DNA of 64,000 nucleotides. It comes from Kribbella pittospori. Lineage in GTDB: Bacteria; Actinomycetota; Actinomycetes; Propionibacteriales; Kribbellaceae. Position 1 is the stretch's first letter; the number at the start of each line of letters is the position of its first letter. Both the position numbers and the translations under genes were made by a program. Shown one piece after another: positions 58,184-64,000 of the stretch. The DNA lies in NCBI RefSeq assembly GCF_004331465.1, contig NZ_SJKB01000002.1, positions 682,001 through 746,000 of the forward strand, read 5' to 3'. The notes under the pieces are model-generated. The model was not told the DNA's origin. It was given only the letters and a program-made list of their open reading frames with translations, and made no database searches.

Positions 58184-58555
58184 TCAGCGATTCAGGGCAG
58201 TACGGAGCTCGGCGGCACGGTGGGAAATGCGGTCGCGGCACTCGTCCGTGAGCGGCAGGTCGAGCAGCGCGGTCGCCTGCAGATGGCTCAACCCGAACTC
58301 CTCGCGCAGCCGCTGGACGGCGATCACGCGGTCGGCGGAGGCCTTCAGTACGTCGGCCACCTCGTCGCGGCGCTCGAACGCGGCCAGCACGCCGTCGTAG
58401 ATCTCCAACTGCGTGTACGCCGACCGATCCGGTTCGGGCACGATCGCCACGTTGTCCTTCTCACTGGCACGGATCACCTGCCGCCAGAGCGCGGGGACGG
58501 CGAGCCGGGCCCGGGTGTAGCGCCGGGGCATCGGCTGGGCGTAGGTCATGGTCAT
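58184..58555 (-). CDS. small protein resembling the GyrA/ParC C-gate helical segment
   Basis: 123 aa. Residues 50-115 read YTQLEIYDGVLAAFERRDEVADVLKASADRVIAVQRLREEFGLSHLQATALLDLPL and resemble the helical arm of type IIA topoisomerase A subunits, where L-x-x-x-F-x-L-S-x-x-Q-A-x-A-I-L-D-M-x-L is conserved. No catalytic Tyr or gate domain is present, so it is not a gyrase. ATG 58555 has AGGAG upstream. Likely an independent small protein; function unknown. Confidence 0.6.
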   Translation of the reverse strand: MTMTYAQPMPRRYTRARLAVPALWRQVIRASEKDNVAIVPEPDRSAYTQLEIYDGVLAAFERRDEVADVLKASADRVIAVQRLREEFGLSHLQATALLDLPLTDECRDRISHRAAELRTALNR

Positions 58556-58591
58556 GGTCGGCTCCTGTTCGGGGTTGTCGGATCAGTCGGC

Positions 58592-59308
58592 CTAGCTGGG
58601 GCCGGCCACGCCGTACGGTTCGCGCGGCGGGCACTTCTTTCCGGGCGATGTGAGCGCCTCGAAATGCCAGGGTTCGTTGTCGTAGCGGCGGCAGACGCCG
58701 TACCGCCAGCCGTTCTTGTTCAGCCAGGTCATGGCGGCCGCCGGGCCGATGTCCACAGCCTTGCCCTTCACATGAGCGGAGTACTTGGGCGGCAGCACCC
58801 AGTGGGTCGCCGCCTTGTACGAGCCGTACTTCTTGATCGCCTCGTTCAGCAGCCGCTGCTGCTTGGAGGTGGTACGCCGGCCGGAGGTGATGCTGATCGT
58901 CACGCCGTCGGCCTTCGCGGCCGTCATCGCCTTCTGCAGCCGCTTCCGCAGCGTCGGCGACAGCCCGTTGATGCTCTCCTCGCCGTACTTCGGCTTGGTC
59001 GTAGTCGACTTGTCCGGCTTCGGGGTCTTCGTAGGCGTCTTGGCCGGCGTGGTCTTGTGGGTCGACGGGCGCGTGGGCGGTGGCGTCGGCGTCTCGGTGA
59101 CCAGCGTGGTCGGCGGAGCGGAGTTCGCCGGAGCGTTCACGGTCGAGATGACGGGTTCCTTGTCCGCCGCCAGTCCGAGCATCTCCCCCAGCTGCGCGTG
59201 CCACAACAGCAGCGACCCGACCGCGAGCACCGCCACGCCCGCACCCGTCACGGACAGCAACCGCAGCCGTACCGAGCCGGTCCGGCGCGGTGGCACGTCG
59301 TTCGTCAT
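58592..59308 (-). CDS. VanY-type D-alanyl-D-alanine carboxypeptidase, membrane-anchored
   Basis: 238 aa. One N-terminal membrane helix (LLSVTGAGVAVLAVGSLLLW), a Thr/Pro/Lys-rich stalk, then an M15B peptidase domain: ISITSGRRTTSKQQRLLNEAIKKYG, SAHVKGKAVDIGP (zinc His and Asp), and EPWHFE (catalytic Glu and zinc His). It trims D-Ala from peptidoglycan stem peptides outside the membrane. ATG 59308. Divergent from the NarL-type kinase gene with 177 nt between the starts. No vancomycin-resistance ligase genes are nearby, so resistance is not implied. Confidence 0.9.
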   Translation of the reverse strand: MTNDVPPRRTGSVRLRLLSVTGAGVAVLAVGSLLLWHAQLGEMLGLAADKEPVISTVNAPANSAPPTTLVTETPTPPPTRPSTHKTTPAKTPTKTPKPDKSTTTKPKYGEESINGLSPTLRKRLQKAMTAAKADGVTISITSGRRTTSKQQRLLNEAIKKYGSYKAATHWVLPPKYSAHVKGKAVDIGPAAAMTWLNKNGWRYGVCRRYDNEPWHFEALTSPGKKCPPREPYGVAGPS

Positions 59309-59472
59309 GGGGTACAGCCTCTCGGATCAGGCGCGGTCGCCACATCGGCCCCAGGGACCGTCCTCACATCCCGGAAGTAGCCCCTGAGTATCAATTCGGA
59401 CGCCGAGCCTCCTCCAAAAGTTGGAGAGGCTGCCCCTCCAGGCAGATGAAGCTTCGGCGAACACGGTCTGAC

Positions 59473-59485
59473 TACGCTGGGCGAC
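59473..59485 (+). promoter_or_regulatory. leaderless promoter of the NarL-type kinase gene
   Basis: TACGCT at 59473-59478, seven bases, then ATG 59486. No Shine-Dalgarno. Confidence 0.5.
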
Positions 59486-60847
59486 ATGTGGAGTGTCTGG
59501 CGTCGGATGTCGCAGTTGCAGCAGGATGTGCTGCTCGCGGCGATCATCGGCGTGGTCTGGTTCGGGGTACTGAACTTGATCAACGACAGCGGCCTGCGCC
59601 CGCAGAACCCGGCCGTCTCCGTCGTCACCGGCGTCTTCCTGGTCGCCACCGTCGCCTGTGTACGGCGGATTCCGCGGACGACGCTCGTGGTCGTCTCGGT
59701 GCTCTACCCATTCCTGTACGCCGCGGTCGGCACCGGCCTGGCCGCGCAGGTCGGGATCAGAGTCTTCGGCCAGCCCGAGATCAGCGACGCCGCACTGCAG
59801 TCCGAGATCCACCTGGTCCCGCTGCTGGTCGTCGGATACCTCGCCGCGTCGAGCGGCGTACGGCGGTTCACCTGTCTGTTCTTCACCATGGGCAGCCTGG
59901 CGGGGCTGATGATCGGCCTGCCCACCGTGGTCGCGATCGTCCTCAGCCACGCCAACCGGGCGATCCTGTACGGCGATCGCTACGAGAAGCTGCCGCGGGA
60001 CCTGTCGAGCCTCTACAGCTACATCGACGTGTCGCTGTTCGTGTTCGCCGAGGCACTGATCTGCGGCATGGTGCTGCTCGGCGCGGACGCCCGGCGGCGG
60101 CGCAAGAACGTCGCCCTGCTGCAGCAGCGGAACGCCGAACTGATCCGGCTGCGCGCGGTCGAGGCCGAGCGGGCCGCGGTCGCCGAGCGGACCCGGATCG
60201 CCCGCGACCTGCACGATGTCATCTCCCACCACGTCAGTGCGGTGGTGATCCGGGCCCAGGCCGCCGAACGAGTGGCCGACCAGCGACCCGAAGTACTGCG
60301 GGAGGCGATTCGCTGGATCATTGCCAGCGGCAAGGAAGCGCTGACCGCGATGCGGGAGACTGTCCGGGTACTCAACACGGCCTCACCGAACGCGGTCGGG
60401 GCGTCGCCGGACTCGGGTGGCGGGACCGCGCCCGTACCCGATCTGTCCGACGTCGCGCGGATGGGCGAGCGGTTGAAGGCTGTCGGTATCGACGTGTCGA
60501 TGAGCCTGCCGCCGCGGCAACGGCAGCTGACCTCGGCCACCGACCTGACCGCGGTACGGATCATTCAGGAGGCGTTGACCAACGTGATGGTGCACGCGAA
60601 GGCGACCGCGGCCCGGGTCACCTGGCAGAGTGGACCGCAGGGCGAGCTGCTGACCATCGACGACAACGGCAGCGGCGGACCGCCGCCGGTGAACGTGCTG
60701 GAGTCCGCCCGGCGGAGCGAAAGCGGTCGCGGCAACGGACTGATCGGGATGCGGGAACGGGCCACAGCGGTCGGCGGCACACTGGCCGTCGCGGCCGGCC
60801 CACTGGGTGGATGGAGGGTGCAGGCATGGCTGCCGCCACAGGACTGA
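59486..60847 (+). CDS. NarL-type (HisKA_3) sensor histidine kinase
   Basis: 453 aa. Six hydrophobic segments in the first 200 residues, no obvious periplasmic domain, then the HisKA_3 box AERTRIARDLHDVISHHVSAVVIRAQAAE with phosphoacceptor His243. The HATPase has IIQEALTNVMVHAKA, TIDDNGSGG and GNGLIGMRERATAVGG. Signals through the LuxR-type regulator that overlaps its last 22 nt. The membrane-embedded sensor implies an envelope or membrane signal. Confidence 0.93.
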   Translation: MWSVWRRMSQLQQDVLLAAIIGVVWFGVLNLINDSGLRPQNPAVSVVTGVFLVATVACVRRIPRTTLVVVSVLYPFLYAAVGTGLAAQVGIRVFGQPEISDAALQSEIHLVPLLVVGYLAASSGVRRFTCLFFTMGSLAGLMIGLPTVVAIVLSHANRAILYGDRYEKLPRDLSSLYSYIDVSLFVFAEALICGMVLLGADARRRRKNVALLQQRNAELIRLRAVEAERAAVAERTRIARDLHDVISHHVSAVVIRAQAAERVADQRPEVLREAIRWIIASGKEALTAMRETVRVLNTASPNAVGASPDSGGGTAPVPDLSDVARMGERLKAVGIDVSMSLPPRQRQLTSATDLTAVRIIQEALTNVMVHAKATAARVTWQSGPQGELLTIDDNGSGGPPPVNVLESARRSESGRGNGLIGMRERATAVGGTLAVAAGPLGGWRVQAWLPPQD

Positions 60848-61590
60848 CCGGTCCGGACGCCGGCTCGATCCGGATCCTGGTCGCCGACGACCAGGGCGTG
60901 ATCCGGATGGGCTTGGCGATGATCCTCGACCACGAACCGGACCTGACCACGGTCGCGCAGGCCGGGGACGGTGAGGAGGCACTCCGGCTGATCGAGCAGT
61001 ACGACCCTGACGTCGTACTCATGGACATCCGGATGCCGGTGATGGACGGGCTCGTCGCCACCGAGCGGATCACGACTGCGAACAAGGCTGCTGGTCGGTC
61101 GCGTCCTGCGGTGCTGGTGCTGACTACGTTTGACGACGAGGCTTACGTGCTGAGTGCGGTCCGGGCTGGGGCGTCTGGGTTCCTGTTGAAGGACACGGAT
61201 CCGGACTTGTTGGTGTCGGCTGTGCGGGCGGTGCATCGCGGTGACTCGCTGGTCGATCCGGCGTCGACGCGGGTGCTGCTGGAGCGGTGCATGGAGCTTG
61301 AGCGTCAGGTCGGTGGTACGGCGGAGCCGGCGCCGGCGCAGCCTGATGGGCGGTGGATCGGGTTGCTTGGACAGTTGAGCGAGCGGGAGCGGGAAATCCT
61401 GGTGTGGATGGCGCGCGGGCTGTCGAACCGCGACCTCGCCACCAAGCTGTTCGTCAGCGAGACCACAGTGAAGACCCACGTCAGCAGCGTCCTCTCCAAA
61501 CTAGGCCTCTCCAGCCGGGTCCAGGCGGTCGTGGTCGCCTACGAGGCCGGGGTGGTCCGGCCGGGGGAAGCTGAAGTCCGCTGGGACTAG
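60826..61590 (+). CDS. NarL/LuxR-type response regulator
   Basis: 254 aa. Receiver: ILVADDQGVIRMGLAMIL, phosphoacceptor Asp67 in VVLMDIRMPVMDG, then FLLKDTDPDLLVSAVRAVHRG. The C-terminal LuxR HTH reads LSEREREILVWMARGLSNRDLATKLFVSETTVKTHVSSVLSKLGLSSRVQAVVVAYEAG. ATG 60826, inside the kinase gene, has GGAGGG upstream. The pair is translated together. The VanY-type peptidase next door is a possible target. Confidence 0.93.
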   Translation: MAAATGLTGPDAGSIRILVADDQGVIRMGLAMILDHEPDLTTVAQAGDGEEALRLIEQYDPDVVLMDIRMPVMDGLVATERITTANKAAGRSRPAVLVLTTFDDEAYVLSAVRAGASGFLLKDTDPDLLVSAVRAVHRGDSLVDPASTRVLLERCMELERQVGGTAEPAPAQPDGRWIGLLGQLSEREREILVWMARGLSNRDLATKLFVSETTVKTHVSSVLSKLGLSSRVQAVVVAYEAGVVRPGEAEVRWD

Positions 61591-61915
61591 TTCCCTCCCC
61601 CGCATCCGCTACGCGCGCTCCTGCCGTCGCGTGCTCGCGGACGCTCCCACCCGACCAACCTTGAAGGCGGGCTACCGCCCGCAGTCGACTGCCGGATGTG
61701 GAGTCGGCCGCTCGTATACGCCCCGGAGGAACTGCTCGACGGTGTACTGCGGCGGGCTGCCGACTGTGGGCGACTGCCGGAGGTGGACGTGGTGCTGGCG
61801 TGTCTACTCGGGCGAATGCTCCCGGGGCGACTGCAGACGGGGTGGTGCTTCGTTGGCTGTTCAGGTGTTGCGGTGTCCGCCGGCGTACACCCGGAGGACT
61901 CCCGCCTGCACAGGT
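61591..61915. other. gene-free spacer
   Basis: 325 nt between the convergent response regulator and GlxA-like genes. Plus- and minus-strand frames cross it but are short, Ser/Thr/Arg-rich and lack starts with ribosome sites. Loose repeats of CTGCCGGA-GTGGA-like text are present. I see no confident gene or RNA in it. Confidence 0.5.
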
Positions 61916-62887
61916 TCAGGGGGTGGATCGGCGGAAGGCGGTTCGGTAGGTGCTGGGTGGGTGGCCTGTGTGTTTGGTGAAGAGGGCGGCGAAGGTGCTG
62001 GGGTTTTTGTAGCCGACTGTGGTGGAGATGGTGGCGATGGTTCGGTCTGTGGTTTCGAGGAGGTGGCGGGCGCGGGAGACGCGGGATGCGTGGAGGTAGT
62101 CGAGCGGGCTCTGGTGGGTCTCGTCTGCGAAGCGTCGGAGCAGAGTGCGAGTGCTGACTTTGAAGGTAGCGGCCAGGGCGGTTAGGTCGTAGCGGTCGGC
62201 CAGGTTCTGGTCGAGGTGGCGCATGACTTCTCGGGAGAACTCGCTTCCGGCCTGCGGCAGCAGCCGGGCGTCGACGTACGGCGTCTGTGAGGACCGCGCG
62301 TCGTCGACGAGCGCAAGCCTCGCGGTCGCCCTCGCCACCGAAGTGCCGCTGTGTTCCCGGATCAGGCCGAGCGCGAAGTCGTACATGGCGCTGAACGACC
62401 CGGTCGTCGTGACCCCGCTGTCGGTGATGACCAACTGCTCGGCGCAGACATCGGCCTCGGGGCAGCGGCGGGCCAGTTGGTCCGCGAAGACCCACGAGGT
62501 CGTCGCCCGGCGGCCGGCCAACAGGCCCGCCTCCGCCAGCAGGAACGCCCCGACACAGATCGAGACGACAGCGTTGCCGGTGGCAACATGTGAGCGAATC
62601 ACGGCGAGTTCCGGGGCGAGCGGCTTGAGCGTCGTGTCCAGCAGAAGGTCCGGCGAGAGCTCGAACCCCGGTACGACGAGGACGTCGACATCACGGACCG
62701 CGGACACCGCCAGCCTCGCACCACCCGACGCGGCGACCTGACGGCGCGGCGACATGATCGACACGTCGTATCCGGCCCCGTCCGGCCCGCCGAGGTGCGT
62801 GGCCATCGTCAGCAGATCGGGTACGCCGTACACCTCGGACGCGAAGCATCGCGGATACGCCAGCACACCGACACGCAGTACACCCAT
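61916..62887 (-). CDS. GlxA-like AraC-family regulator (DJ-1/PfpI domain plus HTH)
   Basis: 323 aa. Residues 1-190 are a DJ-1/PfpI-type domain (VLRVGVLAYPRCFASEVYGVPDLL; nucleophile-elbow-like SICVGAFLLAEAGLLAGRRATTSWV). The C-terminal AraC HTH is MRHLDQNLADRYDLTALAATFKVSTRTLLRRFADETHQSPLDYLHASRVSRARHLLETTDRTIATISTTVGYKNPSTFAALFTKHTG, with two HTH motifs. Such proteins sense small metabolites. Divergent from the dienelactone hydrolase gene, the likely target. ATG 62887. Confidence 0.92.
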   Translation of the reverse strand: MGVLRVGVLAYPRCFASEVYGVPDLLTMATHLGGPDGAGYDVSIMSPRRQVAASGGARLAVSAVRDVDVLVVPGFELSPDLLLDTTLKPLAPELAVIRSHVATGNAVVSICVGAFLLAEAGLLAGRRATTSWVFADQLARRCPEADVCAEQLVITDSGVTTTGSFSAMYDFALGLIREHSGTSVARATARLALVDDARSSQTPYVDARLLPQAGSEFSREVMRHLDQNLADRYDLTALAATFKVSTRTLLRRFADETHQSPLDYLHASRVSRARHLLETTDRTIATISTTVGYKNPSTFAALFTKHTGHPPSTYRTAFRRSTP

Positions 62888-62944
62888 CTCCACGCTCCTC
62901 CCTCTGATGGCGAGATTACCTTCAACTATGGCGATCTGGCCGCT

Positions 62945-62956
62945 CGTCGTACGACG
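62945..62956. promoter_or_regulatory. perfect palindrome between GlxA-like and hydrolase genes
   Basis: CGTCGTACGACG, a 12-nt palindrome, lies 24 nt before the hydrolase ATG; CACGCT plus six bases immediately precedes that ATG. The palindrome is a candidate operator, although AraC proteins more often use direct repeats. Confidence 0.4.
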
Positions 62957-62979
62957 GTCCAGCGCAGCACGCTGTCGGC

Positions 62980-63792
62980 ATGAGCACACGTGACGACGAG
63001 ATCGCGGACTTCTTCCGCCAACTCATCGAGGTCGACGGGGTCGTGAAGACGGTGTACGTCGCGGGGTCCGGGCCGGGCGTGGTCGTGATGCCAGAGATGC
63101 CCGGCATCAGCCCGGACGTCCTTCGGTTGGCCCGATGGGTGCGAGATGCCGGTTTCACCGTCTATGTCCCGTCGCTGTTCGGGGTCGACGGCGCGTACCC
63201 GACCGCCGACGGTGGCTCGGAGGTTGTCCGTCGTGCTTGTGTCAGTGCCGAATTCCGCGCGTTCGCTGGTGGCGGGACGAGCCCGGTCACCGTCTGGCTG
63301 CGTGGGCTCGCCCGGCAGGCGCATGCCGAGTGCGGTGGTCCGGGTGTTGGCGCGATCGGTCTGTGCTTCACCGGCAACTTCGCGCTCACCATGGCGCTCG
63401 AGCCGGCCGTCATCGCGCCCGTGATCAACCACCCGTCCCTGCCGCTCGACGACCCAGCCGGACTCGAGCTGAGCGACGAGGACGCGCGTGCGATCCGGGA
63501 ACGCGTCGAACGGGATGGGCTGAGCGTTCTGGCGTACCGCTTCGACAATGACCGCTGGTGCACCGGCCAACGCTTCGCGGCGTACCGGGCGCTCCTCGGC
63601 GATGCCTTCGACGGTCGTGTCCTTCCGGGCAATTGCGCGAAGACCGACCCGCCGCCGTTCTTCCGCGAGGTCGTCGAGACACCCCACAGCGTGGTGACCG
63701 CGCATCTCGTCGACGAGGACGGACACCCGACCGTCAAGGCCAGGGACGAGATCCTCAGCTACCTGACCACCCGCTTGCTGCCGGCCGCTTGA
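62980..63792 (+). CDS. dienelactone hydrolase family protein
   Basis: 270 aa alpha/beta hydrolase. The nucleophile is Cys129 in GAIGLCFTGNFAL; VVVMPEMPGISPDV is the oxyanion-side loop typical of dienelactone hydrolases. AHLVDEDGHPTVKARDEIL near the end may supply the His, and the Asp is less certain. Cytosolic. Family members open lactones in aromatic degradation, but many have other substrates. Its promoter region is shared with the divergent GlxA-like regulator. Confidence 0.88.
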   Translation: MSTRDDEIADFFRQLIEVDGVVKTVYVAGSGPGVVVMPEMPGISPDVLRLARWVRDAGFTVYVPSLFGVDGAYPTADGGSEVVRRACVSAEFRAFAGGGTSPVTVWLRGLARQAHAECGGPGVGAIGLCFTGNFALTMALEPAVIAPVINHPSLPLDDPAGLELSDEDARAIRERVERDGLSVLAYRFDNDRWCTGQRFAAYRALLGDAFDGRVLPGNCAKTDPPPFFREVVETPHSVVTAHLVDEDGHPTVKARDEILSYLTTRLLPAA

Positions 63793-63829
63793 CTGTCACA
63801 CCGTCGCCGCCCCGATCGTCTGGGAAGTC

Positions 63830-64000
63830 ATGGAACCCTTCACACCGATTACCTCGGTCGAGCAACTGGAGGCATACGGCGTACCCACACCGATGATCCG
63901 CGACAAAGTCATCGACACGCTCCAGGACGTTCACCGCTTGTGGATCGCCGCCACGAGTCTGGTCTTCGTAGCCACCTCCTCGGCCGACGGACGGTGCGAT
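63830..64000 (+). CDS. pyridoxamine 5-prime-phosphate oxidase-like (PPOX) protein, 5-prime part only
   Basis: 57 codons, in frame to the last base of the window. It starts MEPFTPITSVEQLEAYGVPT, has PMIRDKVIDTLQDVHRLW and ends VFVATSSADGRCD. This is the usual beginning of the MSMEG_1061-type PPOX-fold FMN proteins, where A-T-S-x-x-D-G-x-C-D enters the first FMN-binding strands. GGGAAG lies upstream of the ATG. The rest lies outside the window. Confidence 0.75.
   Translation, partial: MEPFTPITSVEQLEAYGVPTPMIRDKVIDTLQDVHRLWIAATSLVFVATSSADGRCD

Noticed and set aside
58592..59308. Vancomycin-resistance gene (VanY)
   Set aside because: Only a VanY-type peptidase is present, without VanH/A/X; a cell-wall maintenance role is more likely.

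Overview
The window is 64 kb of high-GC DNA with almost uniformly G/C third codon positions, GTG and TTG starts, many 4-nt ATGA gene overlaps and frequent leaderless starts. This is typical of Actinobacteria. The gene content (DUF5709, Ku with a lysine-rich tail, LpqI-like lipoprotein, RIO-type kinase, SigB/F-like sigma factor) and the strong CGTAC/GTACG codon bias suggest Kribbella or a close relative in Propionibacteriales. The genus is an inference. No rRNA, tRNA, CRISPR array, insertion sequence, integrase or prophage was seen, so this looks like ordinary chromosome.

Layout. 1-2.9 kb: phosphate uptake (DUF47/PhoU-like protein, an intact PiT permease, a second PiT permease with an internal deletion, and a small membrane protein with a shifted frame). 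3.1-6.5 kb: a five-gene minus-strand operon (DMT exporter, MarR, LpqI-like GH3 lipoprotein, two DUF202 proteins) facing a TetR gene. 7.1-9.4 kb: ion channel, thioesterase and an orphan protein. 9.4-14.5 kb: repeat lipoprotein, repeat-rich spacer, flavin reductase, an APH-family protein with a 14-residue repeat array, aldo/keto reductase and a hemerythrin-like protein. 14.7-20.9 kb: a TRAP-TAXI transporter with its own two-component system and a second, Tat-type TAXI binding protein. 21-24.1 kb: GH38 alpha-mannosidase. 24.3-28.5 kb: SGNH esterase, PucR regulator with P450, DUF5709. 28.6-38 kb: FUSC protein, a structured spacer, OsmC, secreted PI-PLC, TetR, DUF5107 protein, FAD dehydrogenase and a secreted hydrolase. 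38-45.6 kb: RIO kinase, NIPSNAP, MocR/EamA divergent pair, SigB-like sigma, coiled-coil protein, Ku. 45.7-53.6 kb: MFS/MarR pair, fused E1 dehydrogenase, DUF1992, ALDH plus FAD amine oxidase. 53.6-56.9 kb: Pro/Thr-rich surface protein and a coupled pair of an ammonia-lyase homologue lacking the MIO triad and an ornithine-cyclodeaminase-like enzyme. 57-64 kb: frameshifted YqeB-like gene, small proteins, VanY-type peptidase, NarL-type two-component system, a GlxA-like regulator facing a dienelactone hydrolase, and the start of a PPOX-fold gene.

The most unusual signals are between genes. Two 25-bp-stem hairpin elements share core and tip sequence but have different, still self-complementary stems. 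Three tandem hairpins carry an identical loop on different stems. A third hairpin type occurs twice. There are also two tandem-repeat spacers and a roughly 200-nt block of three consecutive stems. Ten genes have a TANNNT box 5-7 nt before the start codon, indicating leaderless transcripts. The MocR and EamA start codons physically overlap at the centre of a perfect inverted repeat.
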